This document shows positions 1 through 5,857 of a DNA stretch of 5,857 nucleotides, piece after piece. Position 1 is the first letter of the stretch, and every line of letters starts with the position of its first letter. Location of the stretch: assembly GCA_021803885.1 (NCBI GenBank), contig JAJZKY010000333.1, forward strand, positions 1 to 5,857. The letters are read 5' to 3'. The position numbers and the translations under genes were made by a program. The notes under the pieces were generated by a model. That model ran no database searches, had not been told where the DNA came from, and saw only the letters and a list, made by a program, of their open reading frames with translations. This stretch comes from Planctomycetota bacterium (GTDB taxonomy: Bacteria; Planctomycetota; Phycisphaerae; WQYP01; JAJZKY01).

Positions 1-2993
1 ACCGCAAGCCCGAACGAGTGCGCGGGCTCGCCCTGAATGTGAGCGCCGACCAAAAACAGGTCGCCTGCCGTGTCGGTCACGGCTCCGAGCGCTATGAAGG
101 GTTTGCCCAGTGTTATCTTTTGGCTGGTTGTGCCCTGAATGGCGGTCGCTGCGGGATTGCTGCCGAAAATGTTCCCCCATAAGCTCTGGCTCGTTGTCGT
201 CGTTGAAAGCACTGTGAACCCTGTTATCGCGAGTTGCGGAGTATGGTAGAGCAGGGACTCTTCGAAGTAATACCGTGACATCGCATTCCATGTGTTGTAG
301 AGCTGGGCGCTGGAGGCCGCACTCGGATTGCCTGACTCCTGCGGTGATATCGTCCCGGGACCTGGAGACAACAGAACGCCTGTCGGCACATAATTCAGCT
401 TTACAAGCAGGGAGTTGGTTACCGTAGTGCTTTGGGTGCTGAATATGCTCACTATGGCGCCGGTGAGTGATGTGAGTGGATTGATTTGAAGCCAGTTGAA
501 CGATGGTGCGATGCTGCCGCTGTTGAACATCTCAATCGCATATATGCTGCCGTCTGGCGCGCTGGTGAGATACGAGACGGCGGGCACGGATTGCAGTACG
601 GAAAGGGAGCTGTCTCCGGCGCTCACCCCCCCATATATCATCAGGAAGTGATCGAGGTAGCCAGGATAGATTAGCGGCGAGTTGAAGTTGGATGTGCCGA
701 AAGCGACAAGGTTTCCCGCGGTGTTGTCCTTTGTGGAATAAGTGGCAAGGAACCCTCCGCCTGTATAAAGGTCGAACGGCTCGACGCCTGTGGCTTGCGG
801 CCAGACCTGGGATTGGTGTCCCGTCGGAGTTACAACGCACGACCCGCAGTTCGAGATTGTCGGGGCGGACGGGTACATGAGGCCTGACGCGCCAGCAAAA
901 TTATTCGGGCTGTAGATTTCGTACGTGCTGTTGGTATATCCAGGGACTGATCCCTGCGTATAAGGTGTGGGAAGCCCAAAGTTGTCGACAAGCACCGGCG
1001 CTATCCCTACGCTGTTAAACGTTATTCCAGAGCTATTTCCCTGGGCGAACACAAACCCCTGGCCCGCGCCGTTCTGTTGCGCGGAGAGCCCTGCGGGGGC
1101 CACGTAATCCACTATTGGAAGGTGCTGGGGCTGTATCTGAATCCATCCACTTACATAGCCGCCAGTTTGTTTATTATACGCTTCATATTTCCAGGAGAGA
1201 CCCCAAAACCAGTTCCCATTATAGCAATTAGAATAGAGCCAACCGGGATTATATTCTTCCAGTATTTTGTACACAGCCACCACTAATGCATCACCGTTGC
1301 CTTGAACAGTATATAACTGTACAACAGATGTAGGTAATGGTACATAGTTATTCACCGTTGGTGGAAGAGGAGAAGTGGGGCCACCACACTCGGGGTTTAG
1401 GTCGGTGGAATATAACTTATAATCCAATATCCCCGACGCGCCGCGCGGCGCGCCGCTGACCGCCTTCGCGTACACCGGCAGATCCTCGAATATTTTTCCG
1501 CCGAGGTTTGTCCGTGATGTGATATAGGTTCCGTTGATCGATATCTTAATCCACCCATCGCAGCCGGGCCCTCCCTGCAGCATCTGCGTCTGGCACGAAC
1601 CGCTCACCCCTGAAAGGCTTGTCATGTATTTGCCGTTGTATTTGTAGTTGCCGACATCGAGAAAGTCCAAATTTGATTTGCCGCTCGGATTGTTTGCCGT
1701 TGCATTGAAGGCGGGAATCTCTATCTGTGAGTTTTGAAGCGTGCTGACATACGAGTGGAGCGTATAGGAGTACTTCATATCACATACGTATTGCACTGGT
1801 ACTGGTGGTGTTGGGACGTAACCTACCTGGCAGTATACAAAATCAATCCCGCCATAGAGCGAATGGAGGTTGTTTACCGTCTTATCGATGTTTAGGTACC
1901 CCAAATCCGTGCTGGCCAGGTTTGCATATTTCGCACTCCATGTCCAGAGCGCCTGCTGGGGCGTTCCGTTTATGTTCTGGAATATATATGATTGCGTATT
2001 GTATGAGCTTGATATGTTGTATTGTGAAAGGCTCTTGGATGTCGGGTTTGATAGCGTCGTTTCTCCGGAAAATGCGAGCGTGTTGACCGTTCCGTTCGCA
2101 AGCCCGATCGCCAACAAGCTTGCGCTTGAAGATCCTGCAAGCGAAGACATCCATGAGTTCAGCAGCGGATTCAGTATGCCAGTTATTAATGAGCTGAACG
2201 ATGACGATGAAAGTCCGCTGCCGCATTGCTGAGCGCCTGCCGAGGGTATAAGATTGCAGTTTATCTCGTAACTTGCGGAATCCGTAACCGGTCTGCTGCC
2301 ATGTATCCCGCTCATAAAATACGGCTTTGACGCAAAGTTTATCTGGTTGTTGTAGTGCACAGGTGTGATTAACGGCAGCGAGTTTTGCAGGCACCGGTTG
2401 CCGCCCATGAATGTGCCCTGTTTATAGAAGTATTCGGTCGTGTTGGTGAAGTCCACAGGAGCCGGGCAGGTTATCAGGCTGGGGCTCTCCGCGTTGTTGT
2501 ATGAGAGTATTGCGGATATTATCGGAACAGGTACGCTTAGGCTCTGGCTTCCGAAAATATTATTCATGAAATTCTGGCCGCCAAGCTGGTTCAGCAATCC
2601 CGCGTTCCCCGCCGAGGGATAGTATGTCACTATCACAGATTCGTTATAGTAGTGGCATTGTTCTCCGTTGTCCGGAATCAGAGAACTTGAGCTGCCGCCA
2701 GAACGCGCGTTGATAAAGTCGGCAGGACATGCACAGATACCCGCATCGATCGCGTTTGGCATCGATGCCCCCTGCGGGCTCGTCTGTGTGCAAAGCGAGA
2801 CGCCGGTGATCCCAACGCAGTTTTTGCCGCTGGGCGTGCAGAACGTTGATTGGGATGCGGTGCCTGACCCCGATCCGCCATTGTCCGGAGTGCCGTCCAG
2901 CGATGACCCGGTATTGCCGGATGACCATGCAAGATGCATTAGATGAATGGTCAAGATTAGAACAGCAACCAGCAACAACGGCACTTTTTTCAT
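1..2993 (-). CDS. Giant secreted surface protein of unknown function, N-terminal part (997 residues visible)
   Basis: A single reading frame runs without a stop from ATG at 2993 to the left edge, so the C-terminus is missing. I do not recognise the family. Residues 1-24 form a Sec signal peptide: two lysines, then a hydrophobic stretch from about residue 4 to 22, with a plausible cleavage after Ala-Trp-Ser (22-24). Six cysteines lie between residues 52 and 113 (52, 59, 68, 87, 89, 113), suggesting a disulfide-linked N-terminal domain. The rest is rich in Ser, Thr, Asn, Gly and Tyr, with nine Asn-X-Ser/Thr sequons, as expected of an exported, possibly glycosylated archaeal protein. Pro-rich linkers occur near residues 393-400 and 530-540. 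A Trp/Tyr-rich cluster spans about 583-608. Near the visible end, phrases such as APDGSIYAI and TDTAGDLFLVG resemble beta-propeller strands, but this is inference. The start is favoured by AGGAGT just upstream; GTG at 2999 is an in-frame alternative and a stop lies at 3012-3014. It is divergent from the hydrolase gene. The frame is certain; the function is unknown. Confidence 0.88.
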   Translation of the reverse strand, partial: MKKVPLLLVAVLILTIHLMHLAWSSGNTGSSLDGTPDNGGSGSGTASQSTFCTPSGKNCVGITGVSLCTQTSPQGASMPNAIDAGICACPADFINARSGGSSSSLIPDNGEQCHYYNESVIVTYYPSAGNAGLLNQLGGQNFMNNIFGSQSLSVPVPIISAILSYNNAESPSLITCPAPVDFTNTTEYFYKQGTFMGGNRCLQNSLPLITPVHYNNQINFASKPYFMSGIHGSRPVTDSASYEINCNLIPSAGAQQCGSGLSSSSFSSLITGILNPLLNSWMSSLAGSSSASLLAIGLANGTVNTLAFSGETTLSNPTSKSLSQYNISSSYNTQSYIFQNINGTPQQALWTWSAKYANLASTDLGYLNIDKTVNNLHSLYGGIDFVYCQVGYVPTPPVPVQYVCDMKYSYTLHSYVSTLQNSQIEIPAFNATANNPSGKSNLDFLDVGNYKYNGKYMTSLSGVSGSCQTQMLQGGPGCDGWIKISINGTYITSRTNLGGKIFEDLPVYAKAVSGAPRGASGILDYKLYSTDLNPECGGPTSPLPPTVNNYVPLPTSVVQLYTVQGNGDALVVAVYKILEEYNPGWLYSNCYNGNWFWGLSWKYEAYNKQTGGYVSGWIQIQPQHLPIVDYVAPAGLSAQQNGAGQGFVFAQGNSSGITFNSVGIAPVLVDNFGLPTPYTQGSVPGYTNSTYEIYSPNNFAGASGLMYPSAPTISNCGSCVVTPTGHQSQVWPQATGVEPFDLYTGGGFLATYSTKDNTAGNLVAFGTSNFNSPLIYPGYLDHFLMIYGGVSAGDSSLSVLQSVPAVSYLTSAPDGSIYAIEMFNSGSIAPSFNWLQINPLTSLTGAIVSIFSTQSTTVTNSLLVKLNYVPTGVLLSPGPGTISPQESGNPSAASSAQLYNTWNAMSRYYFEESLLYHTPQLAITGFTVLSTTTTSQSLWGNIFGSNPAATAIQGTTSQKITLGKPFIALGAVTDTAGDLFLVGAHIQGEPAHSFGLA
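1141..1436. other. AT-rich patch inside the giant secreted-protein gene
   Basis: By hand count, 1141-1440 holds about 43% G+C (about 41% in 1141-1320), while the 60 bases on either side hold about 62% (1081-1140) and 67% (1441-1500). The reading frame stays open. Codons shift to TTA, ACT, TCT, CCA, GTA and AAT within the patch. It encodes about residues 519-618, including a Pro-rich linker and a Trp/Tyr-rich cluster. This suggests a module with a different history, but local amino-acid content may contribute. Confidence 0.55.
1437..1452. repeat. Perfect 16-base GC palindrome at the edge of the AT-rich patch
   Basis: CGCGCCGCGCGGCGCG is its own reverse complement and is made only of G and C. 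It lies in frame within the giant secreted-protein gene (encoding part of SGAPRGASG) and directly borders the AT-rich patch. It may be a recombination scar, a restriction-site-rich spot or a chance run of GC-rich codons. Confidence 0.6.
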
Positions 2994-2997
2994 GGCC

Positions 2998-3003
2998 ACT
3001 CCT
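2998..3003 (-). promoter_or_regulatory. Ribosome binding site of the giant secreted-protein gene
   Basis: Read on the minus strand this is AGGAGT, four bases before the ATG at 2993. It is the only clear Shine-Dalgarno sequence before any start in the window and it favours ATG 2993 over the in-frame GTG at 2999, which would overlap it. The other genes look leaderless or nearly so. Confidence 0.6.
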
Positions 3004-3009
3004 GAATGC

Positions 3010-3017
3010 TTTTATAT
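3010..3017 (+). promoter_or_regulatory. Putative archaeal TATA box for the metallo-hydrolase gene
   Basis: The plus-strand sequence TTTTATAT is centred near 3014. A start site about 26 bases downstream falls near 3040, giving a leader of only about 6 bases to GTG 3046 or 12 bases to ATG 3052. This gene has no usable Shine-Dalgarno sequence, which fits leaderless or near-leaderless translation. This box and the opposite-strand box at 3027-3036 are nested, so the two promoters overlap. Confidence 0.45.
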
Positions 3018-3026
3018 CTCTAAGAA

Positions 3027-3036
3027 CATATAAATA
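3027..3036 (-). promoter_or_regulatory. Putative archaeal TATA box for the giant secreted-protein gene
   Basis: On the minus strand the sequence is TATTTATATG, centred near 3031. An archaeal start site about 26 bases downstream would fall near 3005, leaving a leader of about 12 bases that just contains the AGGAGT ribosome binding site. The alternative AT-rich element at 3008-3018 would place the start inside the gene, so it is not favoured for this strand. Inferred from spacing only. Confidence 0.45.
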
Positions 3037-3051
3037 CGTGACTAGGTGGAA

Positions 3052-3687
3052 ATGGATGGGATACAATGGACAGGTCAATCTGGTTTCATCGTAAGGGCAG
3101 GTCGCTCCACAATTGTGATAGATCCGTTCAGGCTGCCCGACGTTGATGTCAAAGCGGACCTGCTGCTCATCACCCATCCGCATTTCGACCACTTCAGCAA
3201 GGATGACATCGCAAAGGTGGTTGCCAAGGACACGAAAATCGTGTGTTCCGTGGGCTGCGACGGCATTGAGGAATTCGGCAGCCATACGCTCGCAAAACCC
3301 GGGTTTGAGATGAGCCTCGATGGCATGCACATAAGCGCGTTTCCCGCATACAATGTCAGGCAGGAACGCCTACGGTTTCATCCAAAATCGAACTTGTGGG
3401 TGGGCTATCTTATCGCGTGTGAACGCGGGCGGATATACCATGCCGGGGATACCGACTTTATTGATGAGATGAGATCGCTCAAAAACCTCGACCTTGCGCT
3501 TCTCCCGATGGGTGGCACATATACGATGGACATCGACGAGGGCATGGCGGCCGCGCGGTCGATAGACGCGAAGTACGTTGCGCCGATTCATTACCGCATG
3601 CTTCTGGGCGATAGCCGTGCGAAGGAGCTCGAGGAAACGTTCGCGCGCTCCGTAAGCAACGCGCTCATACTTGCTGAGACGCGCTGA
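3052..3687 (+). CDS. Metallo-beta-lactamase-fold hydrolase (UlaG/UPF0173-like, COG2220)
   Basis: A soluble cytoplasmic protein of 211 residues, a normal length for the compact members of this group. It starts with the family's first strand (DGIQWTGQSGF), followed by the metal-binding motif THPHFDH with His42, His44, Asp46 and His47. AYN at 99-101 and FHPK with His110 follow, then HAGDTDF with Asp133 and IHYR with His180. This set of ligands predicts a two-metal active site; His110 as a ligand is my inference. Relatives include lactonases, phosphodiesterases and many uncharacterised hydrolases, so the substrate cannot be assigned. A stop at 3043-3045 directly precedes an in-frame GTG at 3046, so only GTG 3046 or ATG 3052 can be the start; ATG gives the N-terminus usual for the family. 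The 3' end overlaps the convergent ksgA gene by 23 bases. There is no operon partner. Confidence 0.93.
   Translation: MDGIQWTGQSGFIVRAGRSTIVIDPFRLPDVDVKADLLLITHPHFDHFSKDDIAKVVAKDTKIVCSVGCDGIEEFGSHTLAKPGFEMSLDGMHISAFPAYNVRQERLRFHPKSNLWVGYLIACERGRIYHAGDTDFIDEMRSLKNLDLALLPMGGTYTMDIDEGMAAARSIDAKYVAPIHYRMLLGDSRAKELEETFARSVSNALILAETR
3665..3687. other. Convergent 3' overlap of hydrolase and ksgA coding regions
   Basis: The plus-strand hydrolase ends with TGA at 3685-3687, and minus-strand ksgA ends with TGA at 3665-3667. The last 23 bases therefore encode the C-termini of both proteins. No hairpin or long T-run lies between them; a T4 at about 3706-3709 on the plus strand is the nearest weak candidate for hydrolase transcript termination and lies inside ksgA. 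Each transcript should carry antisense sequence to the other. Confidence 0.9.
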
Positions 3688-4465
3688 GCAGCGCAGATAT
3701 CTGTTTTGCCGTTGCCAGCAGCGCTTCGGGCGCCAGTTGGAACGGTCGTGCGTCGCTCGTTTCCAGCGCATCGCACAGCCTGCGAAGATCTTGCTTCCCG
3801 ATCCCGAGCTCTTTTGAGGAATCGGCGAGCGCGTTCCTGAGTTTCTTGTTCGAATGCTCCATCAGCAGGCGCATGATGGCATCCTCTTTTTTTCCGATCC
3901 TGACGCGCTTTGGTATCATGTAGATGATGGATGAATCGACCTTTGGCTTTGGGAAGAAATTGCCCGCCTGAACGTCCATGACCTTATGTATGTTGAAGCG
4001 CAGTGCGGATTCGACGCTGAGCCTTGAGTAGTTGCCGGACCCCGGCGGCGCGGACATCCGCTCTGCGAACTCCTTTTGTATGCATATCACTGCCCGCATC
4101 TGCTTTTTTGCGAGCCAGAAAACCAGCCTGCTTGAGAGATTGTAAGGTATGTTCGCGACCATCATGTCGGACCCTGAGAACGCGGACTCTTCCATGCCAA
4201 AGAAATCCGCGTTTATTAGCGTGAGGTTGTTCTGGCCCATTTTTGACCTGAGGTGGTTGAAAAGCGCCGTGTCCTTTTCAACCGCGATAACCGTTTTTGC
4301 CACCTTGCATAGCTCTTCGGTGAGGATGCCCCTGCCGGGACCGATCTCCACCACGTTCATGCCCTCCGCATATCGCGCCTCTGCTGCCGCAATCTGCCTG
4401 TTGGTCAGGAAGCGTTGCCCCAGTCTGCGGTTTGGCCGCGGAAGCCGCACCGGTTCGTCATGCAT
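3665..4465 (-). CDS. ksgA: 16S rRNA adenine dimethyltransferase KsgA/RsmA (Dim1 family)
   Basis: This S-adenosylmethionine-dependent enzyme adds two methyl groups to each of two adjacent adenines in the 3'-terminal helix 45 of 16S rRNA during late small-subunit assembly. The 266 residues match the family's length. In order: LGQRFLTN (15-22), the family's N-terminal signature; EIGPGRGILT (40-49), the SAM-binding motif; Glu63, which should hold the SAM ribose; Asp87; NIPYNLSS (105-112), the catalytic motif IV; QKEFAERM (130-137); FFPKPKVDSS (170-179); and a helical C-terminal domain from about 185 onward. All key residues are present, so it should be active. There is no Shine-Dalgarno sequence; a TATA-like element about 26 bases upstream puts the transcription start at the ATG itself, so the mRNA is probably leaderless. 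Its 3' end overlaps the convergent hydrolase gene. It is divergent from the pilin-like gene. Confidence 0.97.
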   Translation of the reverse strand: MHDEPVRLPRPNRRLGQRFLTNRQIAAAEARYAEGMNVVEIGPGRGILTEELCKVAKTVIAVEKDTALFNHLRSKMGQNNLTLINADFFGMEESAFSGSDMMVANIPYNLSSRLVFWLAKKQMRAVICIQKEFAERMSAPPGSGNYSRLSVESALRFNIHKVMDVQAGNFFPKPKVDSSIIYMIPKRVRIGKKEDAIMRLLMEHSNKKLRNALADSSKELGIGKQDLRRLCDALETSDARPFQLAPEALLATAKQISALLSASQQV

Positions 4466-4486
4466 GACCAGATTGGTGATTGACAG

Positions 4487-4495
4487 ATATTTATA
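4487..4495. promoter_or_regulatory. Shared TATA-like element between ksgA and the pilin-like gene
   Basis: The minus strand reads TATAAATAT, and the plus strand of the same bases reads ATATTTATA. The centre, near 4491, lies about 26 bases from the first base of both start codons (4465 on minus, 4518 on plus), the usual archaeal TATA-to-start distance. Neither gene has a spaced Shine-Dalgarno sequence. The simplest reading is one bidirectional element giving two leaderless mRNAs. No clear BRE element was established. Confidence 0.6.
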
Positions 4496-4517
4496 GCTTA
4501 AACATCAAGTCTAAAGG

Positions 4518-5857
4518 ATGAGATACGTAAGGCTGCAGAGCGCCATAGAATTCCTTACCACGTATGCGTTCGCAATACTGATAATAACGGTAGTGATATC
4601 GATAATCATCACGCTCGCCTACATACCAAGGAACAGCATACCGCAGAGCTGTGATTTCTATGGCGGATTGACATGCACCGACGTCGCCTATTTCAATCTG
4701 TCGCATGCGGGCGGTTCAAGCCTCGTCATATCCGCGATAGACGCCGAGCCCGGGATAATGAACGTGAGCAGCTTCAACGCGGTCGTTGATTATCGGAAAA
4801 GCTTCAAGGGCTCATGCTATCCGAATCCGGTATCGCAAGGCGACATAATATACTGCACCGCCAACTTCACAGAGGGCACGTCTACAGGCATCACATACAG
4901 CGGCACGTTCAACATAAGCGCTCAGTACTGCACGCCGGGCCCCGAGGAGATTGCGACAGCGAACTGCAGCGCGCTCGCGCCCGCGTCTCTCTTTTCGGGC
5001 ACGTTTTTCGTGTCGAGCTCGCCCAGCGGGATAGCCGCTGAGCTTCCGCTAGCGTACGTTCCCATAACATTAACGAACTCCCAACAGATTGCATCAGGCG
5101 CGCCTTTGCAGATATATATCACCGTCAACAGTGTTAACTACGACCAATACATAACCGGCAACTGGATGAACGTCGAATTCACAGAGTACAGACCTGCGAT
5201 AAACGGCGGCGTGCCGATAAACGCATGGGTCGAGGCAAACCCCAGCAACACCGCAACAGATACCAATGTGTGGATCAAGATCCCCGGAGGCATGCCTGCG
5301 GAGAGCAATACTGTTGTATATATGAACTTCATGCCCAAGAGCGTCATGTCGCCTTCCGGCCCCACAGGAGAGGCGCCGCAGTCTTCTGCCGTAAACGGCA
5401 AATATAATGACATCGCGGCAGTCATGAACAAAGGACTTCTCTACCAGATATACGACAACCATGCGGAAAGCGGCGTGGGCTGCAACATGGCGGGAGGCGC
5501 TACTGTGATAGAGGCCGCATCGATGGCACAGGGCAATGTGATAGCCGGATGCTCAGGCTCAGACTTCACCGCGCTCTCGGCTCCTGCGACCACTCAGTTT
5601 ACCGGCACCGCGGGCCACGTCTGTTACGCGAGCAGCGGGGTCGTTGTGTCTACTGATGCAAACTACATCGTTGCCAACTACTGGAACACCGTGCCTTACG
5701 CAAGCAGCAATTGTTATACGAATCCTGGAGGCCCAAAATCCATCCCGACGAGGTTCCTGGCCAACCAGACAGGCGACCCTTACATAATCAAGATGATAGG
5801 ATGGGCAGTGGCCTACCCGTCAGTCTTATTTAATGGCGTGTTCAACGACGGTTGCGT
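4518..5857 (+). CDS. Pilin-like membrane-anchored surface protein with DUF2341-like domain, N-terminal part
   Basis: The frame is open from ATG 4518 to the right edge (446 complete residues), so the C-terminus is missing. The N-terminus (RLQSAIEF then a hydrophobic helix, about 13-36) matches archaeal class III signal peptides of type IV pilin-like proteins, with Gln at +1 and Glu at +5; a prepilin peptidase would cut before Gln7, leaving the helix as anchor or filament core. Leu at -1 instead of Gly is atypical. Residues about 181-315 match the DUF2341 pattern (VPITLTNSQ, later GGMPAESNTVVYMNF and GEAPQ, ending GLLYQIYDNH), a beta-rich extracellular domain of unknown function. After it come Cys-rich segments (330s onward) ending in IIKMIGWA and FNDGC. 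Six N-glycosylation sequons and many cysteines fit an external location. An in-frame stop at 4512-4514 makes ATG 4518 the first possible start; GG immediately before it is too close to act as a ribosome site, so translation is probably leaderless. The role could be adhesion or a pilus-like appendage. Confidence 0.88.
   Translation, partial: MRYVRLQSAIEFLTTYAFAILIITVVISIIITLAYIPRNSIPQSCDFYGGLTCTDVAYFNLSHAGGSSLVISAIDAEPGIMNVSSFNAVVDYRKSFKGSCYPNPVSQGDIIYCTANFTEGTSTGITYSGTFNISAQYCTPGPEEIATANCSALAPASLFSGTFFVSSSPSGIAAELPLAYVPITLTNSQQIASGAPLQIYITVNSVNYDQYITGNWMNVEFTEYRPAINGGVPINAWVEANPSNTATDTNVWIKIPGGMPAESNTVVYMNFMPKSVMSPSGPTGEAPQSSAVNGKYNDIAAVMNKGLLYQIYDNHAESGVGCNMAGGATVIEAASMAQGNVIAGCSGSDFTALSAPATTQFTGTAGHVCYASSGVVVSTDANYIVANYWNTVPYASSNCYTNPGGPKSIPTRFLANQTGDPYIIKMIGWAVAYPSVLFNGVFNDGC

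Noticed and set aside
1882..2394. A 170-codon open frame on the minus strand
   Set aside because: It lies out of frame inside the 997-residue secreted-protein gene on the same strand and encodes an Arg/Cys/His-rich sequence without domains.
181..2550. Similar short phrases (NIFGS with SQSL) at both ends of the visible giant protein
   Set aside because: The shared words are only about five residues, occur in different order and sit in low-complexity Ser/Asn-rich context, so a true internal repeat is not supported.
3008..3018. TATAAAA-like sequence on the minus strand as promoter of the secreted-protein gene
   Set aside because: A start site about 26 bases downstream would fall inside the coding region, past ATG 2993; the box at 3027-3036 fits better.
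2644..3330. A 228-codon open frame on the minus strand spanning the promoter region
   Set aside because: It crosses the start regions of two well-supported genes, is antisense to the hydrolase, and its translation shows no motif or family resemblance.
4149..4496. A 115-codon open frame on the plus strand opposite ksgA
   Set aside because: It is the antisense shadow of the conserved SAM-binding and catalytic motifs of KsgA.
5094..5462. A 122-codon open frame on the minus strand
   Set aside because: It is antisense to the DUF2341-like domain, whose residues match a known pattern; the opposite-strand peptide has no recognisable features.

Overview
The window looks archaeal, most likely from a small-genome DPANN lineage such as Micrarchaeota, though the sequence alone does not settle the taxon. 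The reasons are TATA boxes about 26 bases upstream of start codons that need no leader, an archaeal class III (type IV pilin-like) signal peptide, a DUF2341-like domain typical of archaeal surface proteins, heavy use of ATA for isoleucine, and a KsgA/Dim1 methyltransferase with a Sec-secreted giant protein nearby. Base composition is moderate, with a GC-richer background and one AT-rich patch.

Four protein genes fill the window, on alternating strands (minus, plus, minus, plus), with almost no spare DNA. (1) Positions 1-2993, minus: the N-terminal 997 residues of a very large secreted protein of unknown function, open at the left edge. It has a Sec signal peptide, a Cys-rich N-terminal region, many Ser/Thr/Asn/Gly/Tyr residues and N-glycosylation sequons, and propeller-like strands near the visible end. 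(2) Positions 3052-3687, plus: a metallo-beta-lactamase-fold hydrolase of the UlaG/UPF0173-like group (COG2220). (3) Positions 3665-4465, minus: KsgA/RsmA (Dim1), which dimethylates two adjacent adenines near the 3' end of 16S rRNA. (4) Positions 4518-5857, plus: the N-terminal 446 residues of a pilin-like, membrane-anchored surface protein with a DUF2341-like domain, open at the right edge.

The two intergenic gaps (2994-3051 and 4466-4517) are both divergent promoter regions of about 50-58 bases. The second is notable: one TATA-like element centred near 4491 lies about 26 bases from both start codons, so one element could drive two leaderless transcripts. Genes 2 and 3 converge and overlap by 23 bases at their 3' ends, leaving no intergenic terminator. 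There is no sign of an operon: two intracellular enzymes (a hydrolase and an rRNA-modification enzyme) sit between two cell-surface proteins, and nothing seen here links them functionally.

I found no RNA gene, CRISPR array, insertion sequence or integrase. The most unusual local feature is a roughly 300-base AT-rich segment inside the giant secreted-protein gene, bordered on one side by a perfect 16-base GC palindrome; it may be an exchanged or acquired module. I see no convincing new multi-gene system here.
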